From positions 1 through 38,765 of the IMG/VR virus record IMGVR_UViG_3300042470_001002: a stretch of DNA of 38,765 nucleotides; one strand, given 5' to 3'. The position numbers were made by a program, and so were the translations under genes. Below, piece after piece: positions 17,206 to 24,911 of the stretch. This DNA is from a virus. The notes below the pieces were generated by a model that saw only the letters and a list, made by a program, of their open reading frames with translations, ran no database searches and was not told the origin of the DNA. The number at the start of each line of letters is the position of its first letter. The first letter of the stretch is position 1.

Positions 17206-17488
17206 TTTATTTGTCTGTAGCTACGGTCTAAGGTGGCTGATGTGGGAATACAAGTTATTCGACAATCAAAGGGCTTATCTCGCAAATCTACACCCAATCC
17301 TGAAAGAATTAACCGGCTGTTCCTATTGCCAGATGATCGAGTGTTCTACTTTTCTTTGGGTCGTCTTTGAGTTGACCAACGTTCATCACTACCCAATTCC
17401 GATTGGCCTAGGGTATGTCCTCTTTTTTGGATGGACAGCGTGGGTAATTTCTTTGCTAGAGAATTTACTCGACCGGCCCAAAGATTAA
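17198..17488 (+). CDS. Small membrane protein with CxxC, 96 aa
   Basis: Two hydrophobic segments are visible, CSTFLWVVFEL around residues 49-59 and IPIGLGYVLFFGWTAWVISLL around 67-87, plus a CSYC motif at about residue 42. This layout (C-x2-C then membrane helix) resembles DUF1360-type phage and bacterial proteins, but I cannot confirm it. It is the last gene of the thyX cluster; after it comes a gene-free stretch of about 600 bp. Confidence 0.6.
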   Translation: MFDLFVCSYGLRWLMWEYKLFDNQRAYLANLHPILKELTGCSYCQMIECSTFLWVVFELTNVHHYPIPIGLGYVLFFGWTAWVISLLENLLDRPKD

Positions 17489-17531
17489 ATTAATGTATTA
17501 GGCCAATAGATGATTATTCTTTTTCTCTCTT

Positions 17532-17727
17532 ACAGATGTTGATTATATATTATAAAGCATTTTCTGTCATCCCTAGGATTCAACACTAGAAAGACTTTTA
17601 GCGATCCGGCGGGTGCGTGAATGAACGCTATTCGCAACGAATACCGACGGCTAGGATGTACCTTTCCCGTCGGCGTTACATTTCTTTACTTTTTGATCTA
17701 TTTTAGCTAAATACACTTTTTGTCAGC
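17532..17727 (+). repeat. Left copy of a ~195-bp diverged inverted repeat
   Basis: The reverse complement of 28619-28813 aligns along this whole stretch. Shared blocks include ACAGATG, TTATAAAGCA, TTCTGTCATC, AGACTTTTAGCGAT, GCGTGAATGA, TACCGACGGCTA, GCGTTACATTTC and TTTTTGTCAG. This copy can form a CCGACGG/CCGTCGG stem (near 17646-17680) and a TATTCG-CAA-CGAATA hairpin. No coding frame is evident. The rest of the gene-free stretch 17489-18096 holds only the promoter and operator near 17953-17981 and otherwise nothing I can name. Confidence 0.85.
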
Positions 17728-17952
17728 CATCAAAGCCATACCAGATATAGGACTATGCGATCCGCTATCGTGGCGAATGAAATTAGACACAAGGCAGGAT
17801 GTTTTCTTGGGTGAGGTTGATTGTTTTAACTTTAGGCCCGATTGAAACAGCAAAACACGAAGCAAAATGTCTCAAACCCAATAAATACGTTATTGATAAT
17901 ATTTTCTTATGTTTTACAGGGAACGCATAAAAAAGAATAATAGGTTAATTTC

Positions 17953-17981
17953 TTGTAAAATACGGTTATCTGTGTTTTAAT
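17953..17981 (+). promoter_or_regulatory. Promoter with 19-bp operator, copy A
   Basis: TTGTAA (17953-17958), 17 bp, TTTAAT (17976-17981). The 19-mer ACGGTTATCTGTGTTTTAA (17962-17980) fills the spacer and -10. Two near-identical copies lie between the divergent genes at 28.0-28.2 kb. A repressor binding here would occlude polymerase. Likely drives the gene at 18097. Confidence 0.55.
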
Positions 17982-18096
17982 AGTTTTATAGGCAAAAAAG
18001 ATATTGCCTGGTAAGCCAATCTAGTTTATTGAATTAAAGTCTTCAACTGGGTTGGTAAGGTTTAAACAAGTAAATTCACATACAAAGGACAAGACA

Positions 18097-18396
18097 ATGA
18101 AAGTAAAGCAATCAGAACTCGATGGTATCAAGAATCAACTGGAATCCCAAGCAAAGAGATTGCTTGAGATTCTCCCAGAAAATCAATTTGAGTATGGTTT
18201 TGTTTTCCCTACCGCTCCTCCAGGGTGGACTTATAACCGCACTAGTTTTGGTACTGCGGTAGGATTAAACGTAGTCATATTTATGACTTTTGCGGGAAAA
18301 ATAAAGAACATCCCTGTTAATTACGACGGATGGGAACGGTCCACAGTGTTTAGTGACGAGGTGGAGGTTATTGCCCCTGCTTTTGAGCGTCCATAA
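18097..18396 (+). CDS. Hypothetical protein, 99 aa
   Basis: Start at ATG 18097 follows ACAAAGGACAAGACA, the AAAGGA-type site seen before several genes here; upstream in-frame codons lack one. Begins with a helical, charged stretch (MKVKQSELDGIKNQLESQAK) and continues with a beta-rich, aromatic part. No family recognised. It is a single-gene unit, with its own promoter at 17953 and a hairpin terminator at 18408. Confidence 0.65.
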   Translation: MKVKQSELDGIKNQLESQAKRLLEILPENQFEYGFVFPTAPPGWTYNRTSFGTAVGLNVVIFMTFAGKIKNIPVNYDGWERSTVFSDEVEVIAPAFERP

Positions 18397-18407
18397 AGAA
18401 TAGAGAG

Positions 18408-18440
18408 AAAAAAAGGAGTCTTAACCGGCTCCTTTTTTTT
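18408..18440. terminator. Bidirectional terminator between convergent genes
   Basis: A-tract, GGAGTC, loop TTAAC, CGGCTCC, T8. The A and T tracts on both sides let it serve the + gene ending at 18396 and the minus portal gene ending at 18443. The same GGAGTC...TTAACCGGCTCC core is reused in the hairpin at 37672-37738. Confidence 0.85.
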
Positions 18441-18442
18441 GA

Positions 18443-20014
18443 CTAATTAACATCAGCCCCATTCTGATCAACAGGTATTTCCACTAAATCGCCCTTGTCA
18501 ATGTCTTCTGTTTGACTCTCTTCCCCACCCAAAATAGTCCGCAAATCCAATCCCTCACTAATCCCCTTAGCTACAGATTGGGGCGTAAGAACATTATATT
18601 TAAGCAATAAGTCATACCAAGGAATCAAATCAGTAGCCAACGGCGAGACTTGTTTTTCCTCTTCCAAATCAAAATCATCTGGCAACCATTTACCCTCTTT
18701 TAATAGAGATAAGTATTGCTCCGTGTTAATGATGCCTTTATCGTTCAATCCTCTGTATAACTCCGCTTTAGCTAAGTCAATTTGCTTTTCTAATACAGCA
18801 GAATTAACCTTAACCGTCCCGCCTTTACCCGGTTTATTCTCCCATAACGCCCAAATATTAAATACTGACTGAATAGCTGACTCTTTGTTTTTTGCCATGT
18901 TAACCAGGTTAGCTTCTGATGATGCAGTGTCTCTACTAATCTCGGTGGCAGTAGCTGTCCTGGCGTTACCAGTCTGAAACGCTAAAGTTTTTAACTTCAT
19001 CGCCTCAATTAATTTATCAATGTCATTCTGCATCGGACCAATAGCTTCAGGACCGGGTGAAATAAATGATGCCTCACAATTCTTGATGTACATATTGGAG
19101 CCAATAGTTATTTCTTCATCCCCTAAAGCACCCGGACTTAATTCTTTTATCTGAAGGAACGGACATAATTTGTGGATAAGGTCGTCTTTATTGCTTGATT
19201 TCTGAAATAGCTGTAACTGCATCTCTCCTAAATCATAAAGAGGAATGGGCGACTCAAACGGGTTTTGAGATACGCCGGTCAAGGCATATACAACAATAGG
19301 CATAACTGGCAGGGAGTATTTACCGTCTTCTATCAAGACAGGGGTCTCAGTGTTTTCCTCTTCTTCCCATACCTGATACCATTGATCGCCGATCACCCGG
19401 TATTGCTCTATTACCTTTTCCCCAAATGGTCCGTCTTCTACTATTAAAGATTGCTCAATAGTTAATTGGGTGATTGGATTATCTCTTGATTGGAGATTAG
19501 GGTTCGTTCTAGCATTAGGAATATCTTTTCTCTCTATCAACACTAAATAAGGTCGTCGTCCTAACTGTCTTGATTCATATAAGGTGCTAGGTGTTTCAGT
19601 GGGATAATCTATTAGTATCAGGCAGAATCCATGCTTTAGAGAGGCAATATCAGCTTGTTGAAAAAAGACTTCAATACTATTCCCTTTACCATCTATATTG
19701 TCTTTATGTTCTAACAGTGACTCTAATACGTCTTCATTTAATACAAAGTTTAGGAACCCGGCTGTACTTTGGATTGAATCTCTAAATACATTACGAAAAT
19801 AAGAGTTAGCTATTCTTTTGTGGTATTGATCGCTAGGCTCCCCTGACTCTCTGGGCAGATAACGCATAATTTTTTCGCCATTATAAATACCCTCAAGTGG
19901 AGAATACCAGACACTCCGACCCTCGTACATATCATCTACAAACTCTAATTTCTTGTGTGCCTCACGGTAAAATAATGATTCATAATTGGGAAAATCTTTG
20001 TTAGTATCGCTCAT
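18443..20014 (-). CDS. Phage portal protein (DUF4055-like)
   Basis: 523 residues, ATG after AAAAAGGTTAT. The mid-protein runs GRRPYLVLIERKDIPNA and NTETPVLIEDGKYSLPVMPI, and the helical segment near residues 330-380 (ATATEISRDTASSEANLVNM) match the look of DUF4055-type portals: N-terminal alpha/beta wing, then a long stem/crown helix. The portal forms the dodecameric DNA gate at one head vertex and docks the terminase. It is transcribed away from the scaffold-like and terminase genes, an unusual split for head genes. Confidence 0.75.
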   Translation of the reverse strand: MSDTNKDFPNYESLFYREAHKKLEFVDDMYEGRSVWYSPLEGIYNGEKIMRYLPRESGEPSDQYHKRIANSYFRNVFRDSIQSTAGFLNFVLNEDVLESLLEHKDNIDGKGNSIEVFFQQADIASLKHGFCLILIDYPTETPSTLYESRQLGRRPYLVLIERKDIPNARTNPNLQSRDNPITQLTIEQSLIVEDGPFGEKVIEQYRVIGDQWYQVWEEEENTETPVLIEDGKYSLPVMPIVVYALTGVSQNPFESPIPLYDLGEMQLQLFQKSSNKDDLIHKLCPFLQIKELSPGALGDEEITIGSNMYIKNCEASFISPGPEAIGPMQNDIDKLIEAMKLKTLAFQTGNARTATATEISRDTASSEANLVNMAKNKESAIQSVFNIWALWENKPGKGGTVKVNSAVLEKQIDLAKAELYRGLNDKGIINTEQYLSLLKEGKWLPDDFDLEEEKQVSPLATDLIPWYDLLLKYNVLTPQSVAKGISEGLDLRTILGGEESQTEDIDKGDLVEIPVDQNGADVN

Positions 20015-20065
20015 ATAACCTTTTTATGTATTATAATCATTGATAAATCATAACATTAAAACACT

Positions 20066-20872
20066 ATGGAAGAAAATCAAATAGCCGACGATTCTAACTT
20101 AGAAGAAGCACCCGCCGAGCGTTCCCTAGAGGAACAATTAGAAGTTACTAAAATGACGATGATTAAGGAAAGAAACCGAGGTAAACAGTTAGAAAAGGAA
20201 AATAAAGAGTTAAAAAGACAGCAGGACGCACAGCAGAAGCAGTTAGCTCAATTACAACAACAGTTTGAACTGTTTTCTTTGGGTGGTGATAAACCAGTTA
20301 CTCCTGATGTTGTTACTCCACAAGAGAAAAGATCAGAATCTCCTGATTTGGCTTATCAACAAGCGGCTAAACAAGTAGTATCAGGATTGCAAAGAGAGAA
20401 TGAAGAACTAAAAGCGGCGGCCGCTAATGAGAGAAAAGAGAGAAAAAATGCTGAATTAAAAAAAGCTATTTTCACTGAATTTGTAAAAGCGGGCGGTATT
20501 TTACCGAGCGATCCTCAAGTTCTGAATATGCAAAACTCAGATGATAGCCCCTATGAGAACGTTGAATTAAAAATAATGTCTTCTGTTAAAGAGGAAAACG
20601 ATGAGATATTCTTTGTGGATAAAAACGGGAACATAGAAACCGACGCTCAAGGAGTGCCTTTGACTATGGCGGGGAAAATGCAACGCATCCAACAGTCATT
20701 ATCTTACAGCTCCTGTTTTAAATCTGATAATAATAATATAGGAATGGGAACACCAACGGGAACTAAAAATAATTATACAAAAGGTGCTTCGGTTCGTTCT
20801 GGTAAAGACATGGCAACCGGAAAAGTAAAGTTAGAGGATATTTTAAACGGAAAAGCTGTGATTAGAGATTAA
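20066..20872 (+). CDS. Probable scaffolding or head-assembly coiled-coil protein
   Basis: 268 residues with an acidic start (MEENQIADDSNLEE), a continuous coiled coil at ~30-80 (TMIKERNRGKQLEKENKELK, then Gln-rich), a second helical stretch at ~105-150, and a charged tail. That composition and its position divergent to the portal gene fit phage scaffolding proteins, which template procapsid assembly and are then lost. There is no protease motif. No strong ribosome-binding site precedes the ATG. Family assignment is by context and composition. Confidence 0.5.
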   Translation: MEENQIADDSNLEEAPAERSLEEQLEVTKMTMIKERNRGKQLEKENKELKRQQDAQQKQLAQLQQQFELFSLGGDKPVTPDVVTPQEKRSESPDLAYQQAAKQVVSGLQRENEELKAAAANERKERKNAELKKAIFTEFVKAGGILPSDPQVLNMQNSDDSPYENVELKIMSSVKEENDEIFFVDKNGNIETDAQGVPLTMAGKMQRIQQSLSYSSCFKSDNNNIGMGTPTGTKNNYTKGASVRSGKDMATGKVKLEDILNGKAVIRD

Positions 20873-20909
20873 TATAATTATTAAGGAATAATAAACAGAA
20901 GGGGAAATA

Positions 20910-21419
20910 GTGGCTAAAGACCGCATTAGAAAATGTGCGATATTACATTTCAAAAACCCGAAAATCTGGCATTACCAAAAGTTAGCCAGTCTTTTTGGTG
21001 TATCTATCGCCACTATTTCCCGTTGGGCTAATAGCAAAGAATGGCAGTCAATGTCAGAGGCTTTTCAGTTCGTTGATATTCATTCTCAGGATGTAGTCGA
21101 TCAGGTCTGGCAGGATAAACACCTACAGGAATTACAGGAGTGGCAAGATAAACAGAAAACTATTGCCAACTTTCAGACAGGTATAGTGATCCAGTTATGC
21201 CAGTTAACAGCAGACCTAATCAAAGAAGTGAAGGACGAAGAGGTGGCAGGACTTAGTAAATTAAAACAGATTGGTAATTTTAATTCCCTTGCATCGGCGA
21301 TAGATAAACTCCAGAACAGAAGCACAGAAGCGATGACTCAGGTATTAAGTATTGACAAGATATTAGAGGCGATAGATAACCCGGAACCTAAACAATTAGA
21401 GTTGGATTTTGGCGGGTAA
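20910..21419 (+). CDS. HTH DNA-binding protein, probable small terminase subunit
   Basis: GTG start seven bases after AAGGGG. Residues ~15-45 (WHYQKLASLFGVSIATISRW) form a textbook helix-turn-helix with the YQKLA...GVSxxTISRW pattern of small terminase subunits. A long central helix (~55-120) would make the oligomer core, and an acidic C-terminus (PEPKQLELDFGG) could contact the large subunit. It would recognise the packaging site on phage DNA. The large subunit lies 4 kb downstream rather than adjacent. A general transcription regulator is the alternative. Confidence 0.55.
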   Translation: MAKDRIRKCAILHFKNPKIWHYQKLASLFGVSIATISRWANSKEWQSMSEAFQFVDIHSQDVVDQVWQDKHLQELQEWQDKQKTIANFQTGIVIQLCQLTADLIKEVKDEEVAGLSKLKQIGNFNSLASAIDKLQNRSTEAMTQVLSIDKILEAIDNPEPKQLELDFGG

Positions 21420-21508
21420 TCAAACCGCTTATATGGAGTGTGGAATTAAGCCATGCGACGCACTGAAGAAATATATGGCAGGTTAAATCACTGATCTAAT
21501 TCTCGCTG

Positions 21509-21547
21509 GCCCGCCCTCCCGAAACAGGACGGGCTTATTTTATTTTT
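21509..21547 (+). terminator. Rho-independent terminator
   Basis: GCCCGCCCT (21509-21517) pairs with AGGACGGGC (21526-21534) with one G-T pair, followed by TTATTTTATTTTT. Ends the scaffold/small-terminase unit. Confidence 0.8.
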
Positions 21548-21608
21548 ACCATGAAACCATTGAGAACAAAGGAACCCAAAAAAGATTTAAAATATCTTTG
21601 AAAATGTA

Positions 21609-21637
21609 TTGACAATTCAAAAGTATTAATCTAGTAT
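21609..21637 (+). promoter_or_regulatory. Repeated TTGACA promoter, copy 1
   Basis: TTGACA (21609-21614), 17 bp, TAGTAT (21632-21637). The block TATTGACAATTCAAAAGTAT is identical to one upstream of the minus gene at 30441, where it is part of a 9-bp inverted repeat CTTTTGAAT/ATTCAAAAG around the -35. This copy keeps most of that symmetry (CTTTGAAA...ATTCAAAAG), suggesting a common operator. Confidence 0.65.
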
Positions 21638-21671
21638 AGGAAATGTAGATATTAAATACAAAGGACAAAAA

Positions 21672-22004
21672 ATGAAACCAACAATAGGAAGAGACGCTTT
21701 AGCAAATAAAGCCAAGAAATTAGAGAAATACTTGTCAAATAAAGGTATTAAAGTAATCCTGCTTAACCGCCTAAAATCTATTCACGGTCCCGATGATGAC
21801 ATCATTGAGTTAGACATAGAGAAGACATCTCACCTTCGGCTGTTGGCATCGGACCACAACCCAGGCAAATTTGAATTGATTGGGATTGCTAGGTTGATTG
21901 AAAGAAATCAACTTACAGGCAATTTCTGGAACTTACTGGACGGACTAGACAAGAATATTCTTTTGCCTGAATGTCCTGAACCAGATGATCAATACAACTT
22001 CTAG
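21672..22004 (+). CDS. Hypothetical protein, 110 aa
   Basis: ATG after AATACAAAGGACAAAAA, an ideal site. Helical, basic N-terminus (ALANKAKKLEKYLSNKGIKV) and an acidic C-terminus ending in PECPEPDDQYNF. It has its own strong promoter at 21609 that is shared with the gene at 30441, so it is probably part of an early or regulated set. Family not recognised. Confidence 0.65.
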   Translation: MKPTIGRDALANKAKKLEKYLSNKGIKVILLNRLKSIHGPDDDIIELDIEKTSHLRLLASDHNPGKFELIGIARLIERNQLTGNFWNLLDGLDKNILLPECPEPDDQYNF

Positions 22005-22016
22005 CAGGTATATCAC

Positions 22017-22037
22017 CCGGACCCTCACCCGGTCCGG
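22017..22037 (+). other. Hairpin in a 5' leader
   Basis: Perfect 7-bp stem CCGGACC/GGTCCGG (22017-22023 and 22031-22037) sits 16 bases before the ATG at 22054. With no U-tract it is a weak terminator candidate. It may instead affect translation of the small gene downstream, which lacks an obvious ribosome-binding site. Confidence 0.5.
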
Positions 22038-22053
22038 TATTCACTAATAAAAT

Positions 22054-22248
22054 ATGAAAAAGAAAACAGAAAACCGTGGGGGACCCCGCCCCAACTCTGG
22101 AGCCAAAAAGAAAGGCTCCGCCGCTAGAGTGAAAGTATCCTTCACCCTAGAGCCGGAGTGTAAAGAGTTTTTAAGTAGTTTAGCTTTAGATCAGGGGGTA
22201 ACTAGGTCTGATTGGCTTAACCAATTAATAAGAGAATTGATGGAATGA
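22054..22248 (+). CDS. Small ribbon-helix-helix-like DNA-binding protein, 64 aa
   Basis: Begins with a basic GGPRPNSGAKKKG linker, the motif that often precedes small phage and plasmid DNA-binding domains. Then ARVKVSFTLEPECKEFL followed by two helices (LSSLALDQGVTRSDWLNQLI) gives the strand-helix-helix layout of RHH repressors, which bind operators as dimers through the beta-strand. It converges on the methyltransferase gene with a shared hairpin between them. Candidate binder for one of the repeated operators in the window, which is inference. Confidence 0.6.
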   Translation: MKKKTENRGGPRPNSGAKKKGSAARVKVSFTLEPECKEFLSSLALDQGVTRSDWLNQLIRELME

Positions 22249-22252
22249 TTTT

Positions 22253-22282
22253 AATAACGACTAGGGGGACCTGGTCGTTATT
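22253..22282. terminator. Bidirectional hairpin between convergent genes
   Basis: Perfect AATAACGAC/GTCGTTATT stem (22253-22261 and 22274-22282) between the end of the RHH gene and the end of the methyltransferase gene. U-tracts are short, so efficiency may be modest. Confidence 0.65.
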
Positions 22283-22285
22283 TGT

Positions 22286-23335
22286 TTATGTCAACCATTG
22301 CTCAATAACTGCTTTAGCCACTTCATACATCATTTTTGGCGGTACTGACATTCCTATAATGTATTTGCCTATTTTGTCGTTTCTTGCTTGGTAATCGTCG
22401 GGGAAGGAGCCTAGGCGTTTCCATTCTCTGAAAGTTAGTCTTCTAGGACTGCTCCAGTGTTTGAATGAATCATAGGCAGAGGCTAAAGTGTAAGATGGTT
22501 TTTTGCTGTTTAACTTGACATGGTGAAATAATTTTCTCTTGGTCTCTCCGTTTCGTGTTACTCCAAACGAATAGTCTTCTCCTTCTTCTGTTAAATGCCA
22601 GTATTTTTTGTCGTAGTTACTTGAGAATAGCGTTTCTTCTATCTCATCCTGAGTCAAAACCTGTAAATCACTAGTAGCCTCACCCGCACTAATCCACCTA
22701 TGTTTAGGATTTAATACCAACTTGTCAACAGAAATATCATTCCGAATAGCAATAAAAAATACCCGTTCTCTCTTTTGGGGAACCCCACAGTCAGCAGCAT
22801 TAACAAGAAATAATTGTGGTCTATAACCAATCTCTTTGTATCGGTCAAATACCATCTTGACATAACCTTTGGCGTTACCTTGAATCATTCCTTTGACGTT
22901 TTCTGCAATAGATACTTTAGGTCTTAATCGGTCAACTAAGTCCAGATAGTCAAAGAATAAATCATCTAATACCTGAACGGATTGCCCTTCTCTAAACTTC
23001 TTTCTCTTGCCCCAATCTTTTTCCCTATTCCCTGCCATAGAAAAAGCAGAACACGGCGGGGAACCATCCAATATGTCTAACTCATATAATTCTTGTGGTA
23101 AGTTTTTTTTTAATAAGTCTTTAATAGGACAAAGAAAATAGTATTTAGGATGGTGATTGAGTTTGTAGTGATATGCCATCTCTGGATCAATATCATTAGC
23201 ACCTATCATCTGACAGCCCGCTAATTTATAGCCCATGGTGCTGCCACCACCACAGGCAAAAGTAGAAAATACTTTTATGTCTTTTTGGGGTACTGATTTT
23301 AAATCAGTCAAAAACCATGCGTGAGGATTAGTCAT
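22286..23335 (-). CDS. DNA (cytosine-5) methyltransferase
   Basis: Start at ATG 23335, overlapping the ParB-like stop (ATGACTAA), giving 349 residues. Motif I FSTFACGGGSTMGYKLAG, motif IV DGSPPCSAFSMAG with catalytic Cys95, motif VI AENVKGM, motif VIII QKRERVFFIA and a C-terminal motif X (IIGMSVPPKMMYEVAKAVI) are all present and in order. It transfers a methyl group from S-adenosylmethionine to C5 of cytosine. There is no partner restriction gene, so the likely role is protection of phage DNA from host restriction. The target-recognition region (~215-290) is short; specificity cannot be read from sequence. Confidence 0.95.
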   Translation of the reverse strand: MTNPHAWFLTDLKSVPQKDIKVFSTFACGGGSTMGYKLAGCQMIGANDIDPEMAYHYKLNHHPKYYFLCPIKDLLKKNLPQELYELDILDGSPPCSAFSMAGNREKDWGKRKKFREGQSVQVLDDLFFDYLDLVDRLRPKVSIAENVKGMIQGNAKGYVKMVFDRYKEIGYRPQLFLVNAADCGVPQKRERVFFIAIRNDISVDKLVLNPKHRWISAGEATSDLQVLTQDEIEETLFSSNYDKKYWHLTEEGEDYSFGVTRNGETKRKLFHHVKLNSKKPSYTLASAYDSFKHWSSPRRLTFREWKRLGSFPDDYQARNDKIGKYIIGMSVPPKMMYEVAKAVIEQWLT

Positions 23336-23957
23336 TGTATTCAAAACCACACTTAGGACATTGATGATTAAAACTAAAAGAATCAACGTCTATTTCCTTT
23401 GTGACTCCTTCTTTTTGTTCTTTTGGTTCCATGCCTTCTGGTTCGGCATCTCTTTCATACTCTGCCTCTGGTACGAAGGTCTCACTATTATATTCACTCT
23501 CAACCACCTCAATCCCCACCGTCTGACTTTCCAACTCCATCAATAACTTATCTAACTCCTCCCGACCATAACCAGTAGCATCAATATCATCCTGAAACCG
23601 TGTCAGTTCTTTTAACAACTTCTCAATATCATATTCACCCTCAGCGGATTTATTATCTAATAACCTAGCCTTATCAGCTACATCCGGTGACACATCTACT
23701 ATTATCGCAGGGACGACCGGCCAACCTTTTTGGATAGCCGCTTCTAAACGACCATGACCTTTGATAATAGACATATCCCTTTTATTCGCCACAACAGGCT
23801 GATCGAACCCGGTCAAATCAATTGATCTTTTTAGTAATTCTATTTGTGATTGTGGATGTTTTTTTGCATTCAATAGGTAAAGTTTTAATTCCTCTACGGG
23901 TACTAACTTTATCTCAGTAGGTATTTGATTGGGGTCAAATTGTTTTATTTTCTTCAC
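23328..23957 (-). CDS. ParB/Srx-fold protein with C-terminal zinc-ribbon half
   Basis: 209 residues, ATG after AGAAACAGTG. The N-terminal 110 residues match the ParB N-terminal domain: VPVEELKLYLLNAKKHPQSQ, then IIKGHGRLEAAIQKGW (GHGRLEA box) and PAIIVDVS. The tail ends CPKCGFEYND, a zinc-knuckle fragment. In many phages this kind of ParB domain is fused to a DNA methyltransferase; here it overlaps one by eight bases and probably works with it, for instance in DNA engagement. It is not accompanied by parA, so plasmid-type partition is unlikely. Confidence 0.8.
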   Translation of the reverse strand: MKKIKQFDPNQIPTEIKLVPVEELKLYLLNAKKHPQSQIELLKRSIDLTGFDQPVVANKRDMSIIKGHGRLEAAIQKGWPVVPAIIVDVSPDVADKARLLDNKSAEGEYDIEKLLKELTRFQDDIDATGYGREELDKLLMELESQTVGIEVVESEYNSETFVPEAEYERDAEPEGMEPKEQKEGVTKEIDVDSFSFNHQCPKCGFEYND

Positions 23958-24000
23958 TGTTTCTTGTTATTAAAAACTGTTTTTTATTCTAGCAGATTGA

Positions 24001-24028
24001 ATCGCAATTACGATATTTATGGTAAAAT
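24001..24028 (+). promoter_or_regulatory. Antirepressor-type promoter/operator, copy 1
   Basis: ATCGCAATTACGATATTT then ATGGTAAAAT: imperfect palindrome ATCG...CGAT followed by an extended -10 (TGGTAAAAT). Same block as at 30041-30070 and 33038-33064. Confidence 0.65.
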
Positions 24029-24042
24029 ATTTATATAAAAAT

Positions 24043-24108
24043 TCCCCTCGCTGGTTGGTACTGGAATACCGGGACCACAGGGGATGTAACCTAAATGGAG
24101 AGGTCACA
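24043..24108 (+). ncRNA. Structured 5' leader of the KilA-N gene (copy 1)
   Basis: Aligns base by base with the leader at 32960-33025. Helices: CCCCT/AGGGG closing; TGGT/ACCA; GGTA-CTGGAA-TACC. In the other copy the second helix is CGGT/ACCG and the third GATG/CATC, so three base pairs have changed on both sides. A 3' hairpin (GTAACC with GGTCAC) covers the GGAGAGG ribosome-binding site. This looks like a cis-acting translational control element. No known riboswitch class came to mind. Confidence 0.7.
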
Positions 24109-24738
24109 ATGAGTAATTTATCATATCAAGGAAACAGTATAACCCAAAGAGATGGCGACGGGTATGTCAACGCTACCCAAATGGCAAAAGCTAATGATGC
24201 AAGGTTTGACAACTGGATCGCAACCGAAAATGCTAAGGAATACCTGAAAGCCTTGCAGGAGTCTGATCTCCTGGAAATTCAGGAAAACAATAAAACCCTT
24301 ATTGTTGTAGAGTCCAAAGGTTTTCCTGCTATTAAAACTATGTGGGTTCATCCTCTCGTTGCGATAGCCTTCGCTCAGTGGATTAGTCCAAGGTTTCATG
24401 TTTGGTGTAACCAGCATATTAAGACGTTACTAGAAACAGGTAAAACCACAACAGGCAAGTTTAAGCACAATCTTGAATGGTATGACCGCCTACTTTACTA
24501 CAAAGCTAGGACAAAAATAGAAGTTGGTTATTTCTCAATCTTTGAAGAATTAAACAATTCAATCATCAGCGAATTAGAACACTCTGGTTATACCTTGCCA
24601 CTAGGTTCTGTCCCTGATATTAGCGTTGGACAATGTTTTTGTAATTACCTCAGAAGTATTGGCTATAACCTAGAGAAAATAACCAAACTTTATACTCATT
24701 ATTATCCTGATGGACGGGTTATTTGCCAAGTTATCTAG
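24109..24738 (+). CDS. KilA-N domain protein, C-terminally shortened
   Basis: ATG 24109, directly after GGAGAGGTCACA, giving 209 residues; an upstream in-frame ATG at 24019 lies before the structured leader and is rejected. Residues ~1-110 are a KilA-N DNA-binding domain (GYVNATQMAKA, then FDNWIATENAKEYL and WVHPLVAIAFAQWISPRF). The C-terminal half (VGYFSIFEELNNSIISELEH) is homologous to that of the BRO protein at 32183-32959 but ends ~45 residues earlier, just after HYYPDGR. KilA-N proteins regulate phage transcription. The same C-domain on a different N-domain is a domain swap. Confidence 0.85.
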   Translation: MSNLSYQGNSITQRDGDGYVNATQMAKANDARFDNWIATENAKEYLKALQESDLLEIQENNKTLIVVESKGFPAIKTMWVHPLVAIAFAQWISPRFHVWCNQHIKTLLETGKTTTGKFKHNLEWYDRLLYYKARTKIEVGYFSIFEELNNSIISELEHSGYTLPLGSVPDISVGQCFCNYLRSIGYNLEKITKLYTHYYPDGRVICQVI

Positions 24739-24817
24739 GGCGGTCGCAATCTTAGCATTTCAACCCGGTGGAGTAGAAATATTTGGGCAAAAGTACGAGG
24801 CGAAGCTAACAAAATAA

Positions 24818-24890
24818 TGCGTCTTACTGGAATCGAACCAGCCTTAAGGTGAATTATGAGTTCACTGCCTCCCCAATCGGCCAAAAACGC
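24818..24890 (-). tRNA. tRNA with CAU anticodon (Met elongator or Ile2)
   Basis: Read on the minus strand: acceptor GCGTTTT pairs with AAGACGC (one G-T), D-arm GCC...GGC, anticodon stem GTGAA/TTCAC with loop CTCATAA (anticodon CAT, 24856-24858), T-arm GCTGG-TTCGATT-CCAGT, discriminator A. 73 nt, no CCA encoded. The anticodon stem lacks the three G-C pairs of an initiator tRNA. If the C34 is lysidine-modified by TilS it would decode AUA; otherwise it is an elongator tRNA-Met. The only tRNA seen in the window. Confidence 0.85.
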
Positions 24891-24911
24891 TAATGAGATT
24901 ATTATACCTTG

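Noticed and set aside
17841-17848. ATTGAAAC in the gap as a stray CRISPR repeat
   Set aside because: Only eight bases match the repeat end and the hairpin half is missing.
17489-18096. Group I intron or rRNA fragment in the gene-free stretch
   Set aside because: Structured blocks are explained by the inverted repeat shared with 28619-28813; no intron core or rRNA signature was seen.
24739-24817. A second tRNA or a small gene after the KilA-N stop
   Set aside because: No cloverleaf or open frame of useful length could be formed.
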